From assembly GCA_905221605.1 (NCBI GenBank), contig CAJNDS010002291.1:356001-420000 (forward strand): 64,000 nt of DNA, read 5' to 3'. Below, in pieces: positions 20,195 to 31,949 of this stretch. How positions within the stretch are numbered: position 1 is the stretch's first letter; every line of letters starts with the position of its first letter. The translations under genes and the position numbers were made by a program. The notes beneath the pieces are model-generated. The model saw only the letters and a list, made by a program, of their open reading frames with translations. It made no database searches and had not been told where the DNA came from. This DNA is from Symbiodinium natans. Its lineage: Eukaryota; Sar; Dinophyceae; Suessiales; Symbiodiniaceae.

Positions 20195-21867
20195 ATGACG
20201 TTGGTATACGTTGGTCCCTTTTCTGGTTGCTCCTTCTCGGTATCTGTATATTGTCGCAAGGAATCCTTCCTCGAAACAGTGGCAAGCAGTGGGGTGGTAC
20301 TGGTGCCTTGGAGTTGTTGGTTTTTAATTGTAAGTCATTTCACATGCGCGGCTTTTGCACTGCCCCGTGATGCTGCCCAGGTTTACTTCAGCTACGGTCC
20401 AAGAAATGCAGATTTCCCGGCCTCTTTCGGTTTCCTGACGCTTCTAGTCGCTAGTCTTGGCCCCTTTTGGCTGTGTCTGTGGCTGTTTTACGCAACAACA
20501 GTTTTGTGGAATGAAAGGCGATGAATTTGACCCTCAGTTTCAAGACTTCGGCCAGTCAGATGTGGTGCCCCAGCAGCTTGTCTGGACATGTGCCCCCTTG
20601 TGCCCTCTACACTTGTATGCACTTGGGTGTGACACTGAGGCTATGCAAGGTGACCTACTCTGATGCGACACGTGGCATTTTTTCCGAAGCTGGCATCAGT
20701 TGTGAAGATGGTGGCAGCTTAGTCCTCTACAGGGAGGGGATTGAACTTGGAAACATCTCGCTGAAGAGCTTAAATGACAGCGAAGAGCTCGAGAGCGAAG
20801 TTGCTCAATGGCTCTCCGGCTCGTATCCTATGGATGCTGGCGGTGCACAAGCATGCCCTGCTCCAACAGGGCACGCCATGGGCGATGCCGAGCGTACCCC
20901 CGTGGCAAGCCCTGTGCCGGGTCAAACTCCTGGCGTCACGTGTGGCGCTGCCCCAAAAGGCCCCCCGCCGGGACCAAAACCGCCCTCAAGCCAACCGACA
21001 AGCACTGTGACATTTGGCGCTGCACTGTCGGGACCACCGCCGGGACCAAAAGTGGCAGCAAGCCCCGTGCCGGGTCAAACTCCTGGCGTCATGTGCGGTG
21101 CGGCCCCAAAAGGCCCCCCGCCCGGACCAAAACCGCCCTCAAGCCAACCGACGAGCACTGTGACATTTGGCGCTGCGCTGTCGGGACCACCGCCGGGACC
21201 AAAAGTGGCAGCAAGCCCTGTGCCGGGTCAAACTCCTGGCGTCATGTGCGGTGCGGCCCCAAAAGGCCCCCCGCCCGGACCAAAACCGCCCTCAAGCCAA
21301 CCGACAAGCACTGTGACATTTGGCGCTGCGCTGTCGGGACCACCGCCGGGACCAAAAGTGGCAGCAAGCCCTGTGCCGGGTCAAACTCCTGGCGTCATGT
21401 GCGGTGCGGCCCCAAAAGGCCCCCCGCCGGGACCAAAACCGCCCTCAAGCCAACCGACAAGCACTGTGACATTTGGCGCTGCGCTGTCGGGACCACCGCC
21501 GGGACCAAAAGTGGCAGCAAGCCCTGTGCCGGGTCAAACTCCTGGCGTCACGTGTGGCGCTGCCCCAAAAGGCCCCCCGCCGGGACCCAAACCTCCATCA
21601 AGCCAACCGGCAAGCACTGTGACATTTGGCGCTGCGCTGGCAGGACCACCGCCGGGACCAAAAGCTGCAGGAAGCCCTGTGCCGGGTCAAACTCCTGGTC
21701 CTGCTCGGTGCGAAGCGAAAGGGGACGAAGCTGCCGACTTGGTGGACGATGCAGATATCAGGGCACATGCGCCAGACTGCCATCAAGTTACCAAGCTTAT
21801 CTCGATGCACCTCCGGCTTATGGAAGCGCTGAAAATATTGATGGGATCGGCTGCGCCTCTTGTTTAA
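20195..21867 (+). CDS. Membrane protein with Pro/Gly-rich 51-residue repeats
   Basis: Exon 1 (20195-20512) ends in a clear membrane helix (FGFLTLLVASLGPFWLCLWL) and TTVLWN. A GA-AG intron (20513-20649) is inferred because it restores frame. Exon 2 (20650-21867) begins VTYSDATRGIFSEAG, an acidic globular segment, then five copies of a 51-residue unit containing SPVPGQTPGV, CGAAPKGPPPGPKPPSSQP, TVTFGAAL and GPPPGPK, and ends with an acidic tail and LMEALKILMGSAAPLV. Differences between repeat copies fall almost entirely at third positions of this frame, which supports translation here. The role is unknown; proline-rich GPPPGPK tracts can serve as binding sites for SH3, WW or EVH1 domains (general knowledge, not shown here). 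Confidence 0.65.
20908..21699 (+). repeat. 153-bp coding tandem repeat, five copies plus a partial
   Basis: Copies start at 20908, 21061, 21214, 21367 and 21520, with a truncated sixth at 21673; spacing is exactly 153 bp each time. Copies differ at a handful of positions. Because 153 is a multiple of three, a second frame (20808-21899) is also open throughout, but variation is silent only in the frame of the Pro/Gly-rich protein. Confidence 0.95.
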
Positions 21868-22488
21868 TGTTTTTTTATACTATGCTTTGGGCGGAGTAAC
21901 TTTAACGCTACGCGACCCGCCTCGGCCGGGCCCAATGCAGCTTCCGACGTTGAGGCGGGCTGGGGCGGCGGGGCCTGCACCGTCTGCTCCCACACACCCG
22001 TCGCCTACAAAAAGTACGGCTGCCAGATAAAGGGCTTAAGCTGGTTGGGGAGGGATTGGAAATATATGTTTTACGCTAGCCCTAAACCCCAAACACCCAT
22101 GGCCCCGCATCGGCGAAGTGGTGGTCCCTGTCAGTCACGTAGCTCACGAAGTGCAAGCTGGGCTGTGTTGTGTCCAGAAGATGGGGGGAAGGTGAGGGGT
22201 TGTGGCGGTGGGGTGGGGGTTGGGAGGTGGGGGGAGGGGATGGGTGAAGGGCAGGAAATTTTGGAGGATTCTTCGGATGTCATTGGCATTCTGCACCTCT
22301 TTTGCTGCAGTATCAGGCATGAGAGGACCGGCGGTGGAGTGATGAGCCGAGAGAAGCTTAAGCTTTTGCTTCAGTTGCCGGGCTGCGGCAGAATAAAATT
22401 TTCCAATGCATAGTTGCGCATCTTGCTCTTTGTTTGATTTTGTTGGCACCAAGGTCTGAAGCTTGGTGCCTGTAGCAAAGTAGTCCAT
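21868..22488. other. No assignable gene; G-rich run
   Basis: A strongly G-rich, C-poor run at about 22185-22245 (repeated GGTG/GGGG words) makes the opposite strand read as a Pro-rich frame. No domain is seen. Confidence 0.4.
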
Positions 22489-22665
22489 ATGGCAACTTTG
22501 TTGACCTTGCGCACGCTTGAGAAGCGCACGGCCTGTGCAAGGCTACTTTTGCAAAAGCATGCTGGCAAGACTCGCTTACACACTGGTCATCTGGACCGGG
22601 TGCTTGACGCATTCATGGAAGAGACGTCGGCATCATGGCCGAGCGCAGTCTTGCAGAATGTGTGA
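22489..22665 (+). CDS. Possible exon or small protein, helical
   Basis: From ATG 22489 a 58-codon frame begins MATLLTLRTLEKRTACARLL and continues through an amphipathic segment with DRVLDAFMEETSASW to a TGA. Composition is like a real globular or helical protein. Just downstream another frame (about 22640-22797) reads LAECVIICTRLGFQCF. Unknown function. Confidence 0.35.
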   Translation: MATLLTLRTLEKRTACARLLLQKHAGKTRLHTGHLDRVLDAFMEETSASWPSAVLQNV

Positions 22666-24608
22666 TTATTTGCACACGCCTTGGCTTCCAATGCTTTCAT
22701 GCACGACCAAGGAGAATGCTGACAAAGTCGAAGCATGCCACTTTGTCGAGTGGGCATGGGGCAGCCTGTCGAAAGTGCAATGTAGGCCAGGCTAATTGTT
22801 GAGTGGCCGTCACATGTTCACAGCTGCACTGGCTGCCTGAGGCACTTACAGCAAGTGACCATTGGGCAGCCCTCATGCCATGAGGCAGTGTAGCAGTTTA
22901 AAGCTGGGCTGGTTTCATCTTGTTTGTACGGTCGCCTTGGCAGTCCTGGAGGCGTCTAGGTCAGTTATGTGTACGATGTTTTTCTTCGTTGTTTTGCACC
23001 TGTTCATTCGTCATTTGCATCTGTTGCCTACGATAACATTGGCATGTCTGCAAGGGGCATGTTGCTGATCTCTGTTTGCTGATGTCACCATCTTAAGATC
23101 GTGGATGTTCATTTGCCGGTGGGGTCGAGGGTTGGGTTATTTTCAGGTTTTGGTCTGGGGTCGGACACGTGCCTGCTTAAGTCCTGAAGAAGGAAGGCAA
23201 CTCACATGCACGTTGTTTGCGCAGGTACCAGTAGCAAGCCAGAAGTGTTGCTTACAATCATGATCATGGCGAGCTTGCCACCTATCAAATGGTCACGTGA
23301 CGCAGGCCTTGGACAGCAGTGCTTTGCTTTGATGGGCGAGCGATGGGAATACCGACGCGCCAGAATTTGCATTTTCAACTATAGTGCTCGAGTTCGAGCT
23401 TGCTCCTGTTTTTTCTTCGTCTCTTGTGCCAGTTGTCACGGAGGACTGCGCCGTTTGTTGCTGCTGTGGTTGTTATTGACAGAAACGAAGGACTTCCCTA
23501 ATTGCAGCCTGCTGTTGTCAGCGCGTGGGCAGCTACCTACAAGATCCTACAAGTTATGCCCAGCAGCAATTGCATCGCCATGTCGTGCATGCCCAAGCTT
23601 TAAAAGCGATGTTGTGTCTAGTGCAGGGACCACCCAAAGCCCAAAGAAGTTTCACGAAGCCATACGGCTTGCTCGTAGGTTGTCCTTGCAAAGCAAGGTG
23701 TTTCGGTCTTGAAGTCTCCGTTGATCGAGATGAATCAAGTTGGCAGCAGAGACTTCTGACTTCCGACCGCTCTTGCCTTTGTGCAAGGCATAGCCGGCAT
23801 GATTGCATGCCGTAGCTTGGGCGCTAGGTGAAATGAAATGCAATGAAATGCATGTCGAGATGGGTGGGGTACCGGTGTCGGTTGTGAGTCAGGCCTGGCA
23901 TCCCCATAAAAGGTTGCCTCAAACTGGAACTGGGTGCCGGGATCGGAACGGGTTTCCCAGGTGCTTCAAGGACAGCCATGCGTCATTTTGTCGGCCCCGA
24001 GCCGACTTCCCTTTGCGGGTGGCCAAAAGCGACATTCGTGACATTAGCATTTTGCATTTGGATCGCAGTTTTGGTTGCTGTGGTTGGGGCCGATGTCCGG
24101 GCGTCTGCTCGTGGGGACCGTGTCTTTGCTCCTGAGGGTCTTCGGTTCGACAATGCTGATCGAAGCAGCACACGCTTGCCTTGCAGAAGGTTTAGGACGC
24201 GAAGTTCGTTTTCGCTGGAGGGGGCGTCCACGATCTTCTTGGTGCGGCCACAAGTAAATGAATGTAGGAGCATTCGTGGCGTGTGAGTTGCTGTAAGGCG
24301 TCGTCCTTCAGTGCATGGCAAAACCATGTCGCATGCCTAGTGGAAGCTTGCTTGGCATTTGTAGATAGTGGTCGGCCTGCTGCTGAGAGAAGCGAAACAT
24401 GTAAGTGAAGGCGCGCGCTTACACCGTTTTTCAGGGGCGCAAGGAAATTTCAGTCGTTACACAACAAATGTCGTGCTTTGGAGCGGGGCCTACAGCAGCG
24501 CTGCTTGCACAGTTGCCGGACATGTTGCGGGCGGCCCACTGGGTACTTTGCCAGGCTCTCGCGAACCACTTCAGGCGATGAGCAGTCGCTTGGGCCCATT
24601 CCTTGTAG
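22666..24608. other. Stretch with overlapping candidate exons
   Basis: 23206-23712 (+, 168 codons) and 23525-23815 (+, 96 codons) overlap in different frames; the latter contains a convincing helical stretch (QQQLHRHVVHAQALKAML). 23978-24286 (+) has a possible signal or membrane helix (FVTLAFCIWIAVLVAVVGA), overlapped by an open minus frame. None is identifiable. Confidence 0.3.
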
Positions 24609-24692
24609 CGTGCGCCCTCTGCGGTTGAGGTGGATACCCGCTGGTTCCGTGACTGCCCCTGGTTGCTGGTGATGATGGACAGAGCCGATCAA
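24609..24692 (+). CDS. Candidate exon with canonical GTAAGT donor
   Basis: An open segment whose last codons read TRWFRDCPWLLVMMDRADQ, directly followed at 24693 by GTAAGTCC, a textbook GT donor. The upstream limit is a stop at 24606. No family recognised; the splice signal is the main support. Confidence 0.4.
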
Positions 24693-26394
24693 GTAAGTCC
24701 TCGCAGTGCATGCTTGCTTGCCCGACCACAGGGCACGAAACCCAGCATACTGCCTGCCATTCGGGTGACTGTCCTTTGTGCGGACATTTTCTTCTGCCAC
24801 GCTGGTTCATCTTCATCTGATATCGACACCAGGGTCAACCGGGTCATGGGTGGGGGGACCCGACCTGTTTAAGGTAACGTAACTGTGTTATAGCGTCATT
24901 GGGTCTGGGACACCTCCATTTCTCTTGCTTTGAACGCGAAAGCCCTCTATCTTCTCTGTATGTTCGTAAGAAAACCTCGCTCGCTCTTCTTTTTCATAGC
25001 GTAAAACGTAAATTCGGTTTTCGTAAATCTTCCTGTATGCACTCGTCGTATTCGGTGACGAAAACCTTTATTTCCTCTACATGCATAGACAGACGGAAGG
25101 CAAGAACAAAAAAAAGCAACAACACAAAGAAACACATCAAGAGAGACAGAACCCACTTGCAAGCACAATGCTCGCCAGACGGGTTTGGAAAGCTTTCGTA
25201 TGGCTTTGCACGCAAGCCCCCTTCATGGCATGATCTTTTTTGCAAGACTAGCTTGCCCGCCCCCCGCCCAACCCTACTATGTTAACTCCTGCAAGCTTGC
25301 TTTGCAAAGAACATCAGCACCCCATGACGAAAACTTTGCATGTGAAAATCTCTCCAAACCCGGCATGCGAGCATGGTGTTGGTAAATGGGAAGCCCCCAA
25401 CGGCCCTGTTTGTCTTCATTCTGTTGAAGCCGCGCAAGCTTGCTTTGCAAAGAGGATCTTGTGTTTGCAAAAAATGGGGCAGGGGCTCCGCCACCCTCAT
25501 CCCCCCCCCCCCCCCAACTGTCTTCATGTCTTGACCCGAGCAAGTTTGCTTTGTAAAGAAATGGGACTTTATGGAGGAAACAGAGGGTTTATAGGTTTCC
25601 TATGAGCAAAACTAGTAACTAGAAGTTGTAGAGGTTTTCCGACTTAGAAAAAATGAAGGAACACAATTAAACACCATATGAAATACTAAGAACAATCTCC
25701 ACCCCTTTGCGTGGCTACCGTTCGCCAGAGTCGCATTGAGATTTCCTGGGGCCCCTTATCCAGGGCGATCTCTGGAATCTCTGGTGCATTGTGGTGCCAG
25801 ACCTTGTCGACTGGTCCTCGAGATCTCGAGTTGGGCGGTTGGACCTGCGACTTGCGGCGTCGTTTAGAAGCCCCTGTCCGACGTCTCTTCATGGGTGTCG
25901 GTACTGTGTGGACTCTCCAGCGGGCAGAGTGTCGGGGGGTTGCATGTGCCAAGCGATGAAGGCTGTGAAAACAAGTGGCATGAGCAGGCCCATAGCAGCC
26001 ATGGCAGAATGCATTTGACTGCGGTGTCCGTCTCTGCATGCTCAAATGCTCAAAGACATGTAGATGTTTTTTGTCTTTCACGACCCTGCAAGATGTCGCT
26101 CCTTGGCTGTGCTTTCATCCAAGAGAGGCTGTGCGGACGAGATATAGTCCCGGTAGTATCGGCATGGCTTTGTGATGCTGAATGCCCCTATAAATCAAGG
26201 CAACTACTATTGAAGGCTGCGTGGATTGTCGCCTCAGGCCTGTGACGATGCACAGATGCATGTGCTGAGTGCATGGATCTGCTGACCCCTGTCGCATCTT
26301 TCCTGGCAGGGAGATGCATGGCATCAGCTGCTCATACGCAAGTGTTTCCAGGTTTGCTATCCTCATCCTCACAAATCTTCATGTCGTGATTCAG
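24693..26394. other. C-rich element copies and uncertain frames
   Basis: 25240-25560 carries several near-copies of a word containing CAAGCTTGCTTTGCAAAG together with C- and G-rich runs, related to the dispersed element at 11.3 and 51.8 kb. A minus frame (25686-26081) includes a strongly basic head (MKRRRTGASKRRRKSQVQ), like a nuclear localisation signal, overlapped by + frames. No gene assigned. Confidence 0.35.
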
Positions 26395-29062
26395 GCGACT
26401 CCCACACTTCGGGAAGCACTTCTGGTAGAAGCACGGCATCGGCTGCAAGACTGGCTGCCAGGCTGAATCCTCCTCCGCCGGCAGATGCTGCAGCTAGCAC
26501 GCGCAGAGCACAGAGTGTGCAACTCAGGTTCCTCAACAAGGACTGGGAGCAGCATGCCCCGCCGAATGGGCGGTCGCTCGTTTGGTTGATGGCAGAAAGG
26601 GACCAGTATTTACAATTTACACAGCTCCCTGAAGCAGGCGGCAGGTGCTCGGCAGGTCGTGGCATGTAAGCATACTTCTGCGAGCATTGTTGAGCGACTG
26701 TTGGAGTTTTTGAGTCTGCGAGGCTCGACTGGCCCAAACGGTCAGATGGCATTCAGCTTCAGATCACGACCAACAACTATGTTTGCTGCTAGTCTTGGAC
26801 ATGCTTTAAGACGGGCAGTCGGAGCAAATGAGTCATGATGAGCACCAAGGGTCAAACATCAAACGCGGCCCAGGTGATGAGGAGTCGAGGATTGAACCTT
26901 GGGAGGCTGTCACGGGTGCCTACGACAGCCTGTGGCGTTCCCTGCTCCGAAGCTTGCAGCTCAGGGCATTCAGCTCGACAAGGAACATCAGCCTCCACGC
27001 CCAGACGTGCCTTGTCTTCTGTAAACCTGGTCTTGGCATGCTGCGTTCTTTTTTTCCAGCAATCTTGAGAAGCGTTGCATGTAGGTGATTCCAATCACCT
27101 TTGGGCGATTCGATGTGCAGCTTCTGTCTTAGAAGATTCAACATGTGAAGAGAGAAATGGGTGATATGGAAGAGCATGGAGTCTCGGCAAAGAGAGGCAT
27201 CCCCCGTGCACGCACAGGAACGCTGATGTTATCGATGTATTCAATGCCTTAGCCGATACGAAGGGCGAGGACGGCTGCTTGCTACCTACCGTTGAAGCAG
27301 TTATCTCCATGCTGACACACATTCGCTTGGATCCATCTGCCACAAGCAGGTTGAATGGGATGATCTTTTGATGAACGGCCCGGGTGTCACGCCTCCTGTC
27401 GCACAAGTCATGGAAGCCAGCAGATACAAGGTTTGATATTGTTCCGCTTTCAATAGTCTACGCCATTGATCGCGAGAAGAGGATTCAGTACGGAATTCAG
27501 GGCAGTCTCCAGGGCAACGGTTGAGGATTCACGCTTTGCCAAAGTTATTCCTGAGGATGTGTGCATTGTGCATGTGTGTCAGTATGGGCAGTATTGGCGC
27601 GGAGCAGTCTGGGGTTGGTACTCCCGCTGCACAAGTTTGTAGGCTGAGTATGCTCAAGGAGACTGAGTCACATTGAGTCGTCGCCTTTGGACCAGCGTTC
27701 CTCTGCAATTTAGAATTGTGCCCTGCCCTGTTCTGTGGAGAAACAGTCTAGTTCAGTCGTGTCGGAAATCAAGCGTCTGCAGGGCCCAAAATTGCTTTGG
27801 CCCGGCCACGTGGAGGAAGTTTAGCGCGCCCATGAACACTGCCTTTCCTTCCGGAAAGGGCCCCATTTTCAGATCAGTTCAGCAGAGACAGGCATTGGAT
27901 ATCACTCAGTCACATACCTGACAGATACCAGAGTGACTTTTTGTGGCGTGTCGACTGGTGCTTACTGGTGTGCAGTTCCACTGATGACAGATACTTGGGG
28001 GACTTCCCGAACGAGTTCGCCCGAGCAGCTGCTGTTAGTTTTGTGGCGCGCCCATTCCCTGACAGACAGGCTGCGTGGCTTAGAGATGATTCAAGGGGAT
28101 GTCGGGTTCCTGCACAGCGCGAGATCGAGCGAAGACATGTTTAATCATCCAGGTACATCCAAACTCGAAGATGTAGATCATGTCGAGAGCTGGAGTGTAG
28201 CGGAGTTGCCGTTTAGCTCATCTGCTACCCATTTGATGGCTGCGCGTGTCCAGAATGCTTTCGCAGCGTGCCCAGCAGGGAAAGATCACGGGGGAAACGT
28301 GGAGTTGTTGGAGACGCGGACATGATTCTCGGCCAGGGACGTATGCCGAACATGGATACAGTTGCAAACTGGATGTGCTGCTGGTCGCATCTCCATTTCC
28401 ACGCGCGGCTCAAAAACCCTCCACGGCGCAGACCACAATCGACGGGTTCGAACGAAATCGCGTGGTGCGCACGCCTAGCCGCCAGTCCTGCATACCTTGT
28501 ATGGATTTGGATGGACCTTCATGCCAACTGTTGGCGCAATTGCTTGTAAATGCCACGAGTCAACCAAACTGAACCATCATCCTAGTAAGACTGCCTGCCA
28601 GTAAGACTGCCGGCAGGCAGTGTCTCAGCATAGTTGGATTTGAGGCAGTTGTCAGTTCGGCTACAGGAAACTGCTTCTCATAGATCCTCATCGTGACTTC
28701 TCTTTGGAGGTTTTTCAGTGGATGGTTTACAACTCCACGAAGAACTATGATGACATGCGGCAAAGCTGCAAATATCTACATCTGGCGGAAGGGCAAATTT
28801 TCTTGCAGCGCCGGTCGGTACTGTACGCATCAGTAGGCTCATGCCCTTGTCATGCAGCTGTCTCTGACTTTGTCGCCTGCTGATTGCAAGGACGGTGGTG
28901 TACTCGACTCGAAGAAATGCGGTACTGCACCAGCGCGGTGTAGAAGATGAAGGCACGCGCACAGAATGCAGACTGGGTGCCGCCTTTTGTGCCATTGGAA
29001 GTTCCGCAGGCTGGCCAGCGGTGCAGGCACAGAATTGCCTAGGGCCACTTAGCATCGACTAG
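26395..29062 (+). CDS. Series of candidate exons of one or more unknown genes
   Basis: Successive + segments each begin after AG and read as ordinary protein: 26395-26643 (Pro/Ala-rich, with FLNKDWEQH and SLVWLMAERDQYLQF), 26656-26838 (SIVERLLEFLSLRG), about 26929-27024 (PVAFPAPKLAAQGIQLDKE), 27218-27349 (NADVIDVFNALADTKGEDG), 27457-27642 (EDSRFAKVIPEDVCIVHV), 28684-28883 (RDFSLEVFQWMVYNSTKN) and 28891-29062 (VEDEGTRTECRLGAAFCA). I cannot connect every pair in phase and recognise no family. Adjacent unbroken joins (for example 26643/26656) would need introns that are too short, so some segment ends are wrong. The number of genes is unknown. Confidence 0.4.
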
Positions 29063-29957
29063 GACAGGTGCATGTTCAGTGGCGCGACCTCATACTGGCC
29101 AGCTGAGGGCCTACCATGTGGTGGCATTGCCACAAGGCGGCTGCCATGCAGCCCACCAGCAATTCGCAGATGCCCGCATGCTTCACATCATCTGGTTACT
29201 GCCTAGGAGCCAGTGTCAGCAATCGTGGCCGCGGGATTGAGGTAGTCTTCACGACCATGGTGAACTCTCACCCGCCATGGCCGATTACGGCGCAGCCCTT
29301 CGAGCTGACTAACTCGGCGTGCATCATGGGTTGGGAACGACGAAACAACGCATGACGCGAGTGGAACGCCACACAGCATTTACATTGGAAGTGAACATCC
29401 AAATCATCCAAGTTCTCAAGCCTAAGGTTCGTTTTCAACATCGCATGGACGAAAACAGCTGAGTACATCGAGGCAATGTGGTGTGTTAAGAGATTCGTGA
29501 TGATACGCAGTGTTACCTTTGTCCTTGGATATGGCCCTGCAGAAGCTCCGAGCACGAGCCCAACTACTGAAGCGGAGGTACCAAACCGGGGGCGCTTGAA
29601 TTGTGCCAAATTGCACCTATTGGCACCTGGCTTCATTCGGCAGTGTAGTCCTTGGGAGGCGTCTTTCTGCGAATGCCCCTGCTGAGCCGGCGATTGAGCT
29701 GCAAACGCTAGGGAGACAAGGGAGAGTCCCAGTCGCGCTGGAAGTCCCGAAGATAACTTTGTGCTTGCCCAGGTGGTTCCCAGGTGGCTCTTGTTTGATG
29801 GCATGGTTCCCAACAAGGCTGTGGCTGATGCTGGCACATGCTTCATAGTGTAGGAGGCAGCATTTCACTTTGCCCAGATTACCTGCTTTCTGTTGAATGC
29901 ATGCCCTTCAAGAGGACATGGCTAGTAATTAGCACCAGCCATTCATGAAATGCTTTC
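29063..29957. other. Conflicting frames on both strands
   Basis: A 192-codon minus frame (29268-29846) lies opposite short + segments that look exon-like: one with DMALQKLRARAQLLKRRYQ near 29530-29605, one with AEPAIELQTLGRQGRVPVAL near 29682-29770, and one with LFDGMVPNKAVADAG near 29790-29850. I favour + because neighbours are +, but cannot settle it. Confidence 0.3.
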
Positions 29958-30389
29958 ATGTTTCATGCATTTTCTCGTCTGGCGTGCGAGACCGAATCCG
30001 GAGATATGTTCGTCGAGGGTGTGCCAAAGGTCGTACCTCCTTTCCAAGGAGCCACGCCAAGGGAGCAAATTGCGTTTGTATCATCACATTCAGAAAACTT
30101 CTGGAGGTGTGGGTGCAGTGTTGCCAGGGCGGAGGATAAAGAAACGCAGGCCTTGCTTATGGCATGTCGGAAATCTCCTGGAAAGAGCGTGCAGGACCAG
30201 ATTATGTCGCTGCAGCTTGGCAGGGTCGGGACGTTTGGTGTTCGAATATTCCAGGGCCTCCCAGAAGCTTTCAAGGGTCAAATCTCGGACTTCAGCAGTT
30301 TCGCGGACAGTTGCGGAGCGCGCCCGTGTGATCGTTGTTGCAGGCAAATTCTGACTCTGAAGGCCCAAGCTGCAAACCTGAGGATGTGA
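29958..30389 (+). CDS. Probable exon, unknown protein
   Basis: A 143-codon frame with balanced composition and no low-complexity, including EGVPKVVPPFQGATPREQ and KSVQDQIMSLQLGRVGTFGV, followed by a Cys-containing end (SCGARPCDRCCRQ) that is suggestive of metal binding but too short to classify. The head lacks a good start, so it is likely an internal exon. An overlapping minus frame is shorter and less protein-like. Confidence 0.42.
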   Translation: MFHAFSRLACETESGDMFVEGVPKVVPPFQGATPREQIAFVSSHSENFWRCGCSVARAEDKETQALLMACRKSPGKSVQDQIMSLQLGRVGTFGVRIFQGLPEAFKGQISDFSSFADSCGARPCDRCCRQILTLKAQAANLRM

Positions 30390-30458
30390 TTCAGATCGAC
30401 TTGTTGAAGGACTTGGAGAACGTAATCAGATCTGGAAAGATGTCTTCGATGTGGATAT

Positions 30459-30941
30459 GTGCAGCTTTGCTTAGTGAATTGGGATGTGCTGATGGCTCAA
30501 ATGGGGTCCCGGGCTGGGGCTTCTGTAGGCTTTGTAGCCTTGTGGTTCGAGATGTCGAGACTCACACGCATGTGTTCCCAACACGCCCGCCGTTGGATGG
30601 AGCAACAGCTTGCTTTTAAACGCTGCGTGCCGGCCGCCTCGGCCTGGGTGAGACCTGTGGTAAGGTTTAAGAAGGGTCGGGCATTCACAACACTGTACGG
30701 ACACCCTCTGCAACTTATGGTGTTGCTGGAACTTCTCCATCAACGCGCGTATACCAATCAAACCCAAAGCGCAGAAGACGCTGCGAAAGAAAGGTCGATG
30801 CGACAGCAAGTGCAGCAGCAGGTGGTGTGGCCTTGGTTTTTGTCGTGCCACCAGAAAGAGCCCGCTGGCTTTGGGCTCTTGTGGCTTTTGCGGCTTTTCT
30901 GCTCCAGTTGCCCTCCAATCCCAGGCGCCAGTCCCACGTAA
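30459..30941 (+). CDS. Probable exon, unknown protein
   Basis: A 160-codon frame with hydrophobic and basic segments (GASVGFVALWFEMSRLTRM, RRWMEQQLAFKRC) and a Gln-rich stretch (RSMRQQVQQQVVW), ending with a hydrophobic tail. It may continue the unknown gene of 29958-30389; an alternative + frame (30335-30619) overlaps its start. No domain recognised. Confidence 0.38.
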   Translation: MQLCLVNWDVLMAQMGSRAGASVGFVALWFEMSRLTRMCSQHARRWMEQQLAFKRCVPAASAWVRPVVRFKKGRAFTTLYGHPLQLMVLLELLHQRAYTNQTQSAEDAAKERSMRQQVQQQVVWPWFLSCHQKEPAGFGLLWLLRLFCSSCPPIPGASPT

Positions 30942-31949
30942 AACCTTTGCCCCCGGCTTAGCCCTCGGCTGCTGCGATGCGACAGGCGGATGCCAGGCAC
31001 AAGGGATCTGCCGCGAAAAGGAGGTTTGATCCGTGGAGTAGTGAATTGTCCCCCCTTCTGGGGTAGCCGTGGGTAGCTTTTTGCAGGCGGAGGCTTGATC
31101 TTCATGTTTTTGTGGGAGAACTGAAACCTGAGACTGTCCACGAACATGCCGCCGCCCCTGCGGACACCTAGGACCTAGTCAGCAACCAGATGCCCCTACC
31201 TACCTTTGCAACTCTTGCAGCTCTTGCATTTGAGGCGCTTCTTGTGGTTGCCCTGATGGTCTCAGCCGTTGCCGTTTGGCGTCGGCAAAGGTCACGGGTG
31301 TGGCAACCTCTGACAGGCCCTAGTCATTTCGCAAGCTTTCATCTCGACCCCAGAATCCGCCAACAACTTTGTGATGAGCATCCGGGTGTATCCGGCAAGT
31401 CCTGGCCAGGTGACGAGCTCGAACGAGGGCTCAGCCCAATTCCGTGCTCAGATTAAAGCCGCCTGACAACTATCTGCAGACGTCCAAAGTGCATTCGCGG
31501 GTAGATGAAGCTCAGGTGCTTGTTTAGGTGTGTTGAGCCAAACCATCACGGTATGTGCTCGAGAGTCCCACAGATAAGCTGAGAGAAGAAACGGGTTTGT
31601 TATCGATGGTGTTAGCGCTGTGGTGGCGCACTCACTTTTGTGAAGCTCTCACTTCCAATGGCTTGCGAACAAGCGCGGTCGGGCAAGTGACAGACAAAAG
31701 TGCTTTTCAGCTTTCCACTTGCGTTGCTCGCTGCCTCTGGTTGCTCCACCCGTGTTTTGTTTCGTTTTGTTTGTTCCTATCTCTCTCTCTCTCTGTCTCT
31801 TTTTCCCGCTCTCTCTCTCTCTCTTTCTCTTTCTGTGCTGGCACATACACATGTTCAAGCACGCGAACTCCGTTGATCGCTTCGATTCTCTCCGCCTCAC
31901 TCCTCCCCTCCCTGTTCCTCAGTCTGTCTCCGTCTCATTTCCAAGACGC
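30942..31949. other. Short frames and (TC)n microsatellites
   Basis: 31190-31456 (+) contains one hydrophobic helix (AFEALLVVALMVSAVAVWRR) followed by a hydrophilic tail and could be a small membrane exon. 31778-31832 is a (TC)n/(CTCT)n microsatellite read by an uninterrupted but low-complexity frame. Confidence 0.35.

Noticed and set aside
20808-21899. 363-codon alternative frame through the 153-bp repeats
   Set aside because: Variation between repeat copies changes amino acids in this frame but is silent in the Pro/Gly-rich frame.
28440-28465. tRNA B-box-like GGGTTCGAACG
   Set aside because: No matching A box, cloverleaf or acceptor stem could be found around it.
29268-29846. 192-codon minus-strand frame as a gene
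   Set aside because: No domain or start context, and several short + segments opposite it look at least as protein-like; left undecided.
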